DNA of 7,410 nt from Betaproteobacteria bacterium (GTDB lineage: Bacteria > Pseudomonadota > Gammaproteobacteria > Burkholderiales > SG8-39): NCBI GenBank assembly GCA_005882235.1, contig VBCT01000067.1:1-7410 (forward strand). The letters are read 5' to 3'. Positions within the stretch are counted from its first letter, which is position 1. The number at the start of each line of letters is the position of its first letter. Positions 1 through 6,511 of the stretch are shown one piece after another. The position numbers and the translations under genes are program-made. Under the pieces are notes generated by a model. It ran no database searches. It was not told the origin of the DNA and was given only the letters and a program-made list of their open reading frames with translations.

Positions 1-2
1 CC

Positions 3-473
3 TTGATGGCCAAGGCGGTCGAGGCGCACGATGGCGCCGTGGTGGACGTCCTCAGCGACACCGTGATGGCGACCTTCACCGGACAGGACGACGCTCAGCA
101 CGCGGTCGGGGCGGCGCAGGAAATCCAGGCCGGATTTGCGACGCTCGCCGAGGCGTGGCGGCGCGATTTCGGCATCCGCGCGGCGGTCTCGCAGGGACTG
201 CACTGCGGTGACGCCGTAATCGGATTCGCGAAGGAAAGCCCCACGCCCGAGCAGCTCTTCGTTTTCGGCGATTGCGTGAGTATCGCCAACCGCCTGCTGC
301 ACCGCGCGCGCGCCGGCGAGTTCGTGCTCTCGGAGACTCTGATGGACCTTGCGACCGAGATGGGCGTCGCGATCGACGCAGAAGAGCTACCGCCGCTGGA
401 AATCCCGCGCCGCGAGCCGATCAAGCTCTTTGGCGTGCTCGTCGATACGCGGCTGGACTTTACCCGCGAGTGA
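3..473 (+). CDS. Class III adenylate/guanylate cyclase catalytic domain, C-terminal part (5' end outside window)
   Basis: The reading frame is open at the window edge, so the true start and any sensor domains lie upstream; the last ~156 residues are visible. Class III cyclases make cyclic nucleotides from NTPs as dimers. The family order is recognisable: a VLSDTVMATF stretch (residues 16-25, Asp19 at the second metal-binding position), a GLHCGDAVIGF stretch (65-75) like the usual GIHTGEVVVG, then FGDCVSIANRL (88-98) and GEFVLSETLM, matching the GDAVNLAARL and GEILVSE motifs. Odd points: the transition-state Asn is Ser93, and the residue usually Asp for adenine recognition appears to be Gln84, while Arg97 is kept. 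The domain may therefore be altered in substrate, weakly active, or a regulatory pseudo-cyclase. It ends about 47 residues after the last core motif. It converges on the DUF1761 gene with 11 bases between stops. The family call is firm; activity is not. Confidence 0.85.
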   Translation: MMAKAVEAHDGAVVDVLSDTVMATFTGQDDAQHAVGAAQEIQAGFATLAEAWRRDFGIRAAVSQGLHCGDAVIGFAKESPTPEQLFVFGDCVSIANRLLHRARAGEFVLSETLMDLATEMGVAIDAEELPPLEIPRREPIKLFGVLVDTRLDFTRE

Positions 474-484
474 GGCTCTCGCCT

Positions 485-925
485 TTAGCGCCAGAACGCC
501 AGGATCATTGCGACCATCTGCAGCATCACGAAGTAGTACGCGGCGTTGATGCAGAACAGCTTCCAGGATCTGTTCTCCCAGGACACTCCGCCGAGAAGCA
601 AGGGCACGTAGAAGCCGATCCAGGTCCAAAAGCCGGTGGAGAAGCCGTAGAACGCGGCCGAGCCGTCGGCTCCGGCCTTCCACACGGAAGGCCGCCACAC
701 CTCGCCGATGTGCGCGAGCACGAACACGGTGAGGAGCGACCCGATCGCCATCAGGATCAAGCCGCGCCGCATGACTTTTGGGTCGGGCTTGCTGCCGGCC
801 GGGATGCCCATCTCCTTCATCCACGCCTTGCCGAGGATCGGGCCGTACCAGAGAAAGCCGAGCACCATCGTGGCGGCCACCGCGACGAGAATCGCCCAGT
901 AGTTCAGATGAATGTCAGGTTGCAT
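485..925 (-). CDS. DUF1761 family small integral membrane protein
   Basis: A 146-residue hydrophobic protein with about four membrane segments (approximate residues 8-30, 53-76, 93-115 and 122-142). The GFLWYGPILGKAWM stretch after helix 1 is the recognisable signature of the DUF1761 family, whose biochemical function is unknown. I chose the ATG at 925 rather than the in-frame ATG 33 bases upstream (958), because AAGGGGAG sits 5 bases before it and the protein then starts directly with MQPDIHLNYW ahead of helix 1. The longer form would add 11 basic residues before that helix. Its length matches my recollection of family members (about 130-150 residues). It lies on the same strand as the diguanylate cyclase gene, but about 99 bases and a hairpin separate them, so it probably has its own promoter. 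I see no clear promoter boxes for it. Confidence 0.85.
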   Translation of the reverse strand: MQPDIHLNYWAILVAVAATMVLGFLWYGPILGKAWMKEMGIPAGSKPDPKVMRRGLILMAIGSLLTVFVLAHIGEVWRPSVWKAGADGSAAFYGFSTGFWTWIGFYVPLLLGGVSWENRSWKLFCINAAYYFVMLQMVAMILAFWR

Positions 926-982
926 GGAATCTCCCCTTCGGAACGCGGCCCGGAACATGCGGGCCGTGAAGGAATCCTAGAA

Positions 983-1000
983 GCATCCGTTTCCGGATGC
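983..1000 (-). terminator. Stem-loop just past the diguanylate cyclase stop
   Basis: A perfect 7-bp inverted repeat, GCATCCG / CGGATGC, surrounds a 4-base loop. Read on the minus strand the loop is GAAA, a stable GNRA tetraloop, and the stem is followed by TTCT. It begins about 23 bases past the diguanylate cyclase stop and lies before the DUF1761 start, which is where a transcript end or an mRNA 3' stabilising hairpin would be expected. The T-run is short, so termination may be partial. The structure is plainly visible; the terminator role is inferred. Confidence 0.5.
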
Positions 1001-1023
1001 AAGCAGATCCCTTCCGGGACCCT

Positions 1024-2001
1024 TCATGCGTGCGCGCGCTTGGCGGTCTTGGCGCGAAACGAGGAAATCTTGGCGGTTCCGCGCGCGAAAATCCTGACTT
1101 GGTCGCGCCCCCGGCCTTTCGCGTCGTAGAGCGCCTTGTCGGCCGCGCGGAGCAAGGACTCGGGTTCGGCGGCGTGATCGGGGAAAATCGCCACGCCCAG
1201 CGATGCGGTGACGCCCATGAGTTGGACGCCTTCCTCCCTGATCGCCGAGCAAATCGCCTCGCCCCTGCTGCGCGCGCTCTGGAGGGTGGCGCTGGGAAGC
1301 ACCAGCGTGAACTCCTCGCCTCCGTAGCGGCAGGCGATGTCAGTGCCCCGGATATGGCGTTTGAGCAGCGTCGCGATTTCCGTGAGCACTAAATCGCCGG
1401 CGGCGTGTCCCGCGGTGTCGTTCACCCGCTTGAAGCGGTCCAGGTCGATCATGATCACCGCGACACGGATGCCTTCGCGCGCGGCGCGCAGCAGCTCGCG
1501 CGACAAATAGTCCCGCAGAAAGCGCCGGTTGTAGAGATTGGTCAGAGGATCCCGGATCGCCTCCTCCTTGAGGGTCTTCAAGGCCTGTGCGAGCGCCTCG
1601 AAGGCGCGGCCGCGCTCGCCGACGACGGTGTTCAGCACGAGTCCCGTGAAAACCACGGTGCCCATGAACGCGAGCAGCAGCAAGAGCGAGGTACCGAGCG
1701 GCGCCGATGCGAACGGCCCGCGTCCCTCGATCGTGTGCCACACGGCGATGATGCACACCAGCGCATTCAGCGCGGTCACCTCGCGCCACCCGAAGCGCAG
1801 AGCCGTCCAGATCACGAACGGCAGGATCGTGAACGTGAGCGGCAGCGAAGGCAGGGTGGGGGCCCATACGTCGCCGAAGATCGCGTAGGCGAGCGCGAGC
1901 ATGGGCAGGGCGATGAGGAGCAGCCGACCGGCGTAGGATAGCGGCCCGGAGGGGCTCATCCCGTGTCGCTTACGTGCGACAGCGTTCATCTTTGCTTTCA
2001 T
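1024..2001 (-). CDS. Membrane-bound diguanylate cyclase with shortened MASE1-like sensor and GGDEF domain
   Basis: This 325-residue protein should make cyclic-di-GMP from two GTP at the inner membrane. Residues ~25-125 carry about four hydrophobic segments. The stretch 58-97 (FVIWTALRFG, then IIAVWHTIEGRGPF) resembles the C-terminal half of the MASE1 sensor, which normally has about eight helices, so the sensor looks truncated or minimal. After a short linker helix (VVGERGRAFEAL...) the GGDEF domain starts at DPLTNLYNRRF (151-161). Metal-binding Asp186 is in MIDLDRF, GHAAGD is at 198-203, and the active-site loop RYGGEEF is at 225-231. An RGTD inhibitory site (218-221) lies five residues before the GGEEF, so product feedback is likely. 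A basic tail ends the protein. The ATG at 2001 has no strong ribosome binding site; ATGs at codons 5 and 15 are alternatives. It is divergent from the catabolic operon. Confidence 0.92.
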   Translation of the reverse strand: MKAKMNAVARKRHGMSPSGPLSYAGRLLLIALPMLALAYAIFGDVWAPTLPSLPLTFTILPFVIWTALRFGWREVTALNALVCIIAVWHTIEGRGPFASAPLGTSLLLLLAFMGTVVFTGLVLNTVVGERGRAFEALAQALKTLKEEAIRDPLTNLYNRRFLRDYLSRELLRAAREGIRVAVIMIDLDRFKRVNDTAGHAAGDLVLTEIATLLKRHIRGTDIACRYGGEEFTLVLPSATLQSARSRGEAICSAIREEGVQLMGVTASLGVAIFPDHAAEPESLLRAADKALYDAKGRGRDQVRIFARGTAKISSFRAKTAKRAHA

Positions 2002-2037
2002 GGAGAATCAATAGATTACGAACGATTCTTACGGTGC

Positions 2038-2066
2038 AGTATAAGCTTTAAATCGCGGCTGAACAA
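2038..2066 (-). promoter_or_regulatory. Candidate sigma70-type promoter for the diguanylate cyclase gene
   Basis: On the minus strand TATACT (plus-strand 2038-2043, 5 of 6 consensus) lies exactly 17 bases downstream of TTGTTC (2061-2066, 3 of 6). This would start transcription near 2031, about 30 bases before the ATG at 2001. The -10 is good and the -35 weak. The region also has TATAAG on the plus strand (2040-2045), so divergent promoters may overlap here. Placement supports the role; there is no direct evidence of transcription. Confidence 0.4.
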
Positions 2067-2105
2067 GCCCCTGGGGGATTTCGTCAACTATGACGCAGTC
2101 ATGAA

Positions 2106-3242
2106 ATGCGCGTCGCCGTAGTCGGGGCCGGACCGGCGGGTCTGCTCTTCGCGCTGCTCGCCAAGCGCCGCCATCCTTCCTGGCGGATCGAGGTCGCCGA
2201 GCAGAATCCCGAAGGGGCAACCTACGGATTCGGGGTCGTGTTCTCCCACGGCGCGCTCGCGTTTCTCGAGCGCGATGAGCCGCGGCTCTCGAACACCATG
2301 CAGGCGGCGATGGAACGCTGGGCGATGCAGCGCATCGTGCACCGCGACGAGCGCGTGGACATCGACGGCAACGGCTTTTCCGCCATCGGGCGCCTTGCGC
2401 TCCAGGAAATCCTGCGAAGGCTGTGCCGTGACGCGGGCGTGAGGGTCGAGTATGGCCGCACCGTGACGGCGCTCGACGAGCTCGCAGGCGCGGACGTCGT
2501 GGTGGGCGCCGACGGATCGAATTCGCTCGTGCGTGCGGCGCTGCGATCCCTGTTCCAGCCGAAGATCGAGCTGCTCACCAACCGCTTCGCGTGGTACGGC
2601 ACGACGCAGCGCTTCGATTGCCTCACGCTCACCTTCCGCAGCAACGCGGACGGTGCCTTCGTCGCCCATCATTACCGCCACGCCCCCGCCATGAGCACCT
2701 TCGTCGTCGAATGCGATGAGGCCACCTGGAAAAGGGCGGCACTCGGCCGGATGGATGACGCCCAGTCGCGCGCGTACTGCGAGCGCGTCTTCGCGCCGGA
2801 TCTGGACGGGCATCCTCTGGTCTCGAACAAGTCGCTGTGGCGGCAGTTTCCGCTGCTATCGAACCGGCACTGGTTCTCGGGAAGATTTGTCCTGATCGGC
2901 GATGCGCTGCGCACCGTGCATTTCTCGATCGGCTCGGGAACCCGCCTCGCGTTCGAGGACGCAATCGCGCTCGACCGGGCGTTCGGCGAGGCGGGCGAGG
3001 ACGTGCCGCGCGCGCTCGCGGCGTTCGAGCGCGAGCGCAGGCCTGTCGTGGAAAAGCTGCTCGCCGCAGCGAACGCGAGCTCCTACTGGTACGAGCGCTT
3101 TCCGGAAAAGATGCGCGAGCCGCCCTGGCGGCTCGCCTACGACTACATGACCAGAAGCGGGCGCATGACGGACGATCGCCTGCGGGAGCAGGCGCCGAAA
3201 TTCATGAGAAGAGTCGAGGCGGAGAGAGCGGGCGGAAGCTGA
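2106..3242 (+). CDS. FAD-dependent aromatic monooxygenase, salicylyl-CoA/2-aminobenzoyl-CoA hydroxylase-like, stand-alone
   Basis: A 378-residue group A flavoprotein monooxygenase, expected to hydroxylate an aromatic ring using NAD(P)H and O2 in the cytoplasm. FAD-binding marks are complete: VVGAGPAG at 6-12 (dinucleotide fold), GADGSNSLVR at 134-143 (DG motif) and LIGDALRTVHFSIGSGT at 263-279 (GD motif). YGFGVVFS (40-47), MSTFVVEC (196-203) and the end LAYDYMTRSGRMTDDRLREQAP (~343-364) resemble the N-terminal domain of bifunctional salicylyl-CoA 5-hydroxylase and 2-aminobenzoyl-CoA monooxygenase/reductase. WYGTTQRFD (163-171) and nearby residues also recall the VioD hydroxylase. The C-terminal Old-Yellow-Enzyme-like half of the bifunctional enzymes is absent: the gene stops and the next gene is unrelated. 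The ATG at 2106 lacks a clear ribosome binding site, but starting there puts the FAD motif at the N terminus. It is first in the putative operon. The substrate is inferred only; free aromatic acids are also possible. Confidence 0.88.
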   Translation: MRVAVVGAGPAGLLFALLAKRRHPSWRIEVAEQNPEGATYGFGVVFSHGALAFLERDEPRLSNTMQAAMERWAMQRIVHRDERVDIDGNGFSAIGRLALQEILRRLCRDAGVRVEYGRTVTALDELAGADVVVGADGSNSLVRAALRSLFQPKIELLTNRFAWYGTTQRFDCLTLTFRSNADGAFVAHHYRHAPAMSTFVVECDEATWKRAALGRMDDAQSRAYCERVFAPDLDGHPLVSNKSLWRQFPLLSNRHWFSGRFVLIGDALRTVHFSIGSGTRLAFEDAIALDRAFGEAGEDVPRALAAFERERRPVVEKLLAAANASSYWYERFPEKMREPPWRLAYDYMTRSGRMTDDRLREQAPKFMRRVEAERAGGS

Positions 3243-3284
3243 TGCGCGGCGTGCTACACTCGCGGCTACGACGGGACGCGAAGA

Positions 3285-4247
3285 ATGGACTTGGCGACGA
3301 AGGATCATTCATCGAATAGCGCCATCAGCGAGCTGCAAAGACATCTGCAGGACGGAAGTTTCGTCGTCACCGCCGAGCTTTCCCCGCCGGTGTCGACCGA
3401 TCCCGCCGAATTCATCGATCACGCGCTCGCGTTGCGCGGGCTCGTCACCGCGGTCAATGTGACCGACGGCGCGGGATCCAGAGCTCACATGTCCAGCCTC
3501 GCGGCGGCGCACTTCCTGGTGCGAAGCGGTGTCGAGCCCGTTCTCCAGATCACCTGTCGCGACCGGAACCGCATTGCCCTGCAGGCCGAGCTCCTCGGCG
3601 CCGCCGCGCTCGGCATACGCAATATTCTCGCGCTGCGCGGCGACGACCCGACGCTCGGGGACCAGCCGGACACGAAGCCCGTTTTCGATCTGGATACGAC
3701 GGCCTTGCTCGCGACGGCGCAACAAATGCGCTCGGAGCACCGTCTTCCTTCGGGCACCGTGATCAAGGGCGCAGTGAGATTCGTGCTGGGCGCTGCGGAG
3801 TTGCCCGTCGATCCTGCCCCCGACTGGCGTCCCAACGGCCTGCTCTCGAAGATGGAGGCGGGAGCCGAATTCATCCAGACGCAGTTCTGCATGGATCCCG
3901 AAGCAGTGCGGCGCTACGCTGCGCGCTTGCTCGACCTGGGCGTGGCGCAAAGGCTCCCGATCCTGATCGGCGTCGCCCCGATTCCTTCGGCGCGCTCGGC
4001 GCGCTGGATGAAAGAGAAGCTCTTCGGGGCGATGATCCCGGACGCTATCGTGGAGCGGCTCGAGCGCGCCGCCGACCCGAAAGCGGAGGGCAGGAGAATC
4101 TGCGTCGAGCTCCTGCAGCAGCTCGCGGAGACCCCGGGTGTGGCCGGCGCGCACGTGATGGCGCCGGCCTTCCATTCCGCGATCGGTCCCGTGATCGAGA
4201 CCTCCCGCGTGGCAGGAACGAAACGCGCGCGCGCGAGGCGCGGTTAG
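3285..4247 (+). CDS. Methylenetetrahydrofolate reductase (MTHFR) family flavoprotein
   Basis: This 320-residue protein has the size of bacterial MetF, which reduces 5,10-methylenetetrahydrofolate to 5-methyltetrahydrofolate with NADH and FAD. Family landmarks, numbered here: TAELSPP (29-35, Glu31 matching the catalytic Glu of E. coli MetF), NVTDGAGS (58-65), LALRGDDP (115-122, Asp120 at the flavin/folate Asp), AEFIQTQF (194-201, Gln200 at the folate-binding Gln) and IGVAPIPS (228-235). The key residues are therefore present and activity is plausible. Its surroundings contain no methionine gene. It sits 42 bases after the aromatic hydroxylase and 26 before a hydrolase, so I suspect a catabolic paralogue dealing with one-carbon units, as MetF-like genes do beside tetrahydrofolate-dependent O-demethylases. 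Alternatives are ordinary methionine supply or a flavin-reducing partner for the downstream monooxygenase. Only a weak GGGA precedes the ATG. I left the metF symbol blank because the role is uncertain. Confidence 0.88.
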   Translation: MDLATKDHSSNSAISELQRHLQDGSFVVTAELSPPVSTDPAEFIDHALALRGLVTAVNVTDGAGSRAHMSSLAAAHFLVRSGVEPVLQITCRDRNRIALQAELLGAAALGIRNILALRGDDPTLGDQPDTKPVFDLDTTALLATAQQMRSEHRLPSGTVIKGAVRFVLGAAELPVDPAPDWRPNGLLSKMEAGAEFIQTQFCMDPEAVRRYAARLLDLGVAQRLPILIGVAPIPSARSARWMKEKLFGAMIPDAIVERLERAADPKAEGRRICVELLQQLAETPGVAGAHVMAPAFHSAIGPVIETSRVAGTKRARARRG

Positions 4248-4273
4248 CTGCCGGGTGCGGCGAAACCGGCGCC

Positions 4274-5050
4274 ATGGCATTCGGCCAGCGATTCATCGAT
4301 GTCGACGGTTGCAAGCTCAACCTCCGCCGCGGCGGCTCCGGCGAGCCGCTCCTCTACCTCCACGAGGCGGGCGGAGCGCCGGCGGTCCTGCCTTTCATGG
4401 AGAAGCTCGCGGAGCGCTTCGACGTGCTCGTTCCGGAGCATCCGGGTTTCGGCGCATCCGACGAGCCCGGGTGGCTCGAGAATATGCACGATCTCGCATA
4501 TTTTTATCTCGACGTTCTCGAGAGCCTCGAGCTTCGCGGCGTGCATCTCGTCGGCAGCTCGCTCGGCGGCTGGCTCGCTCTAGAGATGGCGGTTCGCGAC
4601 GCCTCGCGATTGAAGTCACTGGTGCTCGTCGGACCGGCCGGGATCTCGGTGCCCGGTGTTTCGCCCGGTGATGTTTTTCTCTGGTCGCCGGAGGAGCTTG
4701 CGCGAAATCTCTTTTTCGACCCGGCGCTGGCGGAGAAGATGCTCGCCCAGCCGGTGACACCCGAGCTCCTGGACGTGTCGCTCAAGAACCGGCATACCGT
4801 CGCGCGGCTCGGCTGGGAGCCGCGCATGCACGACCCGTTTCTCCACAAGTGGCTGCATCGCGTGAACGTGCCGGTGAAGATCATCTGGGGCGAAGCCGAC
4901 AAGATCCTGCCCGTCGCGTATGCGCGCGAGTTCAAGAGGCTGATGCCCGGGGCGGAGATCGACATCATCCCGCGCTGCGGGCACCTGCCGCAGGCGGAGA
5001 GACCCGAAGAGTTCTGCGACATCGTCATGCGATTCGCAGGGAAGGGGTGA
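4274..5050 (+). CDS. Alpha/beta hydrolase (MhpC/BphD-like fold)
   Basis: A 258-residue cytoplasmic alpha/beta hydrolase. The triad is visible: nucleophile Ser96 in VGSSLGGW (93-100), Asp209 in IIWGEADK (203-210), and His237 in RCGHLPQ (234-240), followed by the usual ERPEEF helix. The oxyanion-side motif is LHEAGGAP (29-36) rather than the common HGxxG. EHPGFGASDEP (55-65) is the family's typical post-strand-4 loop. A helical cap spans roughly 130-190. The overall pattern is closest to C-C bond hydrolases of meta-cleavage pathways and to carboxylesterases, but the exact reaction cannot be decided from these motifs. Its stop overlaps the ribosome binding region of the next gene, four bases from that gene's ATG, so the two are probably translationally coupled. 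It likely hydrolyses an ester, lactone, thioester or ring-cleavage product made by the neighbouring oxygenases. Its own ribosome binding site is weak. Confidence 0.9.
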   Translation: MAFGQRFIDVDGCKLNLRRGGSGEPLLYLHEAGGAPAVLPFMEKLAERFDVLVPEHPGFGASDEPGWLENMHDLAYFYLDVLESLELRGVHLVGSSLGGWLALEMAVRDASRLKSLVLVGPAGISVPGVSPGDVFLWSPEELARNLFFDPALAEKMLAQPVTPELLDVSLKNRHTVARLGWEPRMHDPFLHKWLHRVNVPVKIIWGEADKILPVAYAREFKRLMPGAEIDIIPRCGHLPQAERPEEFCDIVMRFAGKG

Positions 5051-5054
5051 TGCC

Positions 5055-6215
5055 ATGCAAGTGGTCCTGTTTCACCTGATGCCCTACGCCGACCTCGACC
5101 TCGAGGCCGGACGCGAGCACGGCACGGTATGGGTCAATCTGCCGAATTCGAATTTCGACCCGGTGAAAGGCCACAGGCTCTACAACCGTTATCTCGACGA
5201 GCTGGAGCACGGCGAGGAGCTGGGATTCGACGCGATCGCGGTCAACGAGCACCACCAGACCGCGTACGGCCTCATGCCTTCGCCCATCGTCACGGCTTCC
5301 GCGCTCGCGCGCCGCACGAAGCGCGCGAAAATCGCGATCCTGGGGAGCGCGCTGCCGCTGCGCGAGCATCCGCTCATGGTCGCCGAGGAGCACGCGATGA
5401 TCGACGTGATCTCGGGCGGCCGGCTGATTTCCGGCTTCGTGCGCGGCATCGGCGCCGAGTACCACACGTTCGGGGTGAATCCGACTTTCTCGCACGACCG
5501 CTTCCACGAGGCGCACGACCTGATCGTGCGCGCCTGGACCGAGCCCGGGCCGTTCGCCTTCCAGGGTCGGCACTACAACGTTCAATATGTGAACCTCTGG
5601 CCGCGGCCGTATCAGAAGCCGCATCCGCCCATCTGGATCCCTTCGCAAGGCAGCAAGGAGACGATCGACTGGGCGGCGCACCCGGACCGGCGCTACACCT
5701 ATCTGCAGACATTCAGCCCAGCGAACGTGGTGCAGCGCTACTTGAAGATGTACCGCGACACCTGCACGGGTTTCGGCTACGAGGCGGAGGACCGGCAGCT
5801 CGGCTGGGCGGTGCCTGTCTACGTGGCCGCCACCGACGAGGCGGCGCGGGCCGAGGCAAAGCCGCACTTCGAGGCCTTCCGCAACGTCTTCCTCAGGATG
5901 CCGGTCGAGATGCTGCTGCCCCCCGGATACACTTCGCGCGAGTCTCTGAAAAACGTGATGAAGGCGAAAGCGGCGATATTCGGGGACATCACCCTCGAGA
6001 AGTCGATCGAGCTGGGTCTCATCGTCTGCGGCAGCCCGGCCACCGCGCGCAAAGCGTTCGAGGCCTACTGGAAGGACATGCGCTTCGGGAATCTTCTCGT
6101 GCTGTGCCAGTTCGGCACGCTGCCTGCCGATCTTACGCGGCGGAACATGGAGCTTTTCGCGAGAGAGGTGATGCCGGCCGTGAAGAAACTGGCTTCGAAT
6201 GCCGTACCCGCTTAG
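5055..6215 (+). CDS. Luciferase-like (LLM class) flavin-dependent monooxygenase
   Basis: A 386-residue protein of the bacterial luciferase-like superfamily, TIM-barrel enzymes that use reduced FMN (or F420) and O2. Family signs: an N-terminal strand VVLFHLMPY, LDELEHGEELGFDAIAVNEHH (47-67, with the NEHH motif), ILGSALPLREHPLMVAEEHAMIDVISGGR (95-123), the GRHYNV and LWPRPYQKPHPPIW segments (171-195), and a C-terminal MELFAREVMPAVK helix (~365-377). AAGGGG lies 7 bases before the ATG, the best ribosome binding site in the operon, and overlaps the hydrolase stop. Two-component members need a separate flavin reductase, and none is visible here unless the MTHFR-like protein supplies reduced flavin. 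It probably cleaves or oxygenates an intermediate of the same pathway. The substrate is unknown. The TAG stop shares bases with the stop of the convergent 5'-nucleotidase fragment. The superfamily call is strong and the function open. Confidence 0.9.
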   Translation: MQVVLFHLMPYADLDLEAGREHGTVWVNLPNSNFDPVKGHRLYNRYLDELEHGEELGFDAIAVNEHHQTAYGLMPSPIVTASALARRTKRAKIAILGSALPLREHPLMVAEEHAMIDVISGGRLISGFVRGIGAEYHTFGVNPTFSHDRFHEAHDLIVRAWTEPGPFAFQGRHYNVQYVNLWPRPYQKPHPPIWIPSQGSKETIDWAAHPDRRYTYLQTFSPANVVQRYLKMYRDTCTGFGYEAEDRQLGWAVPVYVAATDEAARAEAKPHFEAFRNVFLRMPVEMLLPPGYTSRESLKNVMKAKAAIFGDITLEKSIELGLIVCGSPATARKAFEAYWKDMRFGNLLVLCQFGTLPADLTRRNMELFAREVMPAVKKLASNAVPA

Positions 6216-6511
6216 GGACCCGCCACGGCGAGTCTGTCGTCCTCGATGACCGCAGCGACGATTTCCGGCTTGTACTTGTTGGGATCGAAAGTCGCGGCGG
6301 GCGCGAGCGTGTTGAGCCTCAAGAGCTTCCTCACCAGCGCGAACGCAATGCCGGGCGCGAGGATCTGATTCTCGTGCTCGAGCTGATACCGGTAGTAGGC
6401 GGTCACGCCCTGCTCTTCGAACACCCGGTTCGACTCCTCCAGATCGAACAAGGCCTTGGAGGAGATGGCGACGACAAGCTTACCGTCGAAGGATGCGGGC
6501 ATTTGCAGCAA
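6212..6511 (-). pseudogene. Truncated 5'-nucleotidase (cN-I family) N-terminal remnant
   Basis: Only 99 residues, against about 300 for bacterial 5'-nucleotidases of the NT5C1-like family. Residues ~9-71, containing DGKLVVAISSKALFDLEESN, RVFEEQGVTAYYRYQ and PGIAFALVRKLLRLNT, follow the start of that family well. The next expected part (a VVLLSRNDP-type segment and later the HAD catalytic aspartates) is missing. The final ~28 residues (TFDPNKYKPEIVAAVIEDD...) do not fit the family as I know it. Initiation is poor: TTG at 6511 or ATG at 6502, neither with a ribosome binding site, and an in-frame stop lies just upstream. The stop lies inside the end of the luciferase-like gene on the other strand. 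I read it as a decayed or rearranged fragment without catalytic capacity. An intact small protein of unknown role is the alternative. Confidence 0.55.

Noticed and set aside
3252..3260. TGCTACACT as an extended -10 promoter before the MTHFR-like gene
   Set aside because: A fair extended -10 match, but no -35 at the right distance, and it falls in a 42-base gap inside a likely operon; too weak to list.
4248..4273. GCCGG/CCGGC inverted repeat in the gap before the hydrolase as a regulatory hairpin
   Set aside because: A 5-bp stem in very GC-rich DNA is expected by chance, and no T-run follows.
3309..4280. Minus-strand frame of 323 codons opposite the MTHFR-like gene
   Set aside because: An antisense shadow: Arg/His-rich, no recognisable motifs, and fully explained by codon bias of the plus-strand gene.
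5025..5867. Minus-strand frame of 280 codons opposite the luciferase-like gene
   Set aside because: Low-complexity Arg/Val/His-rich product with no motifs, antisense to a well-supported gene.
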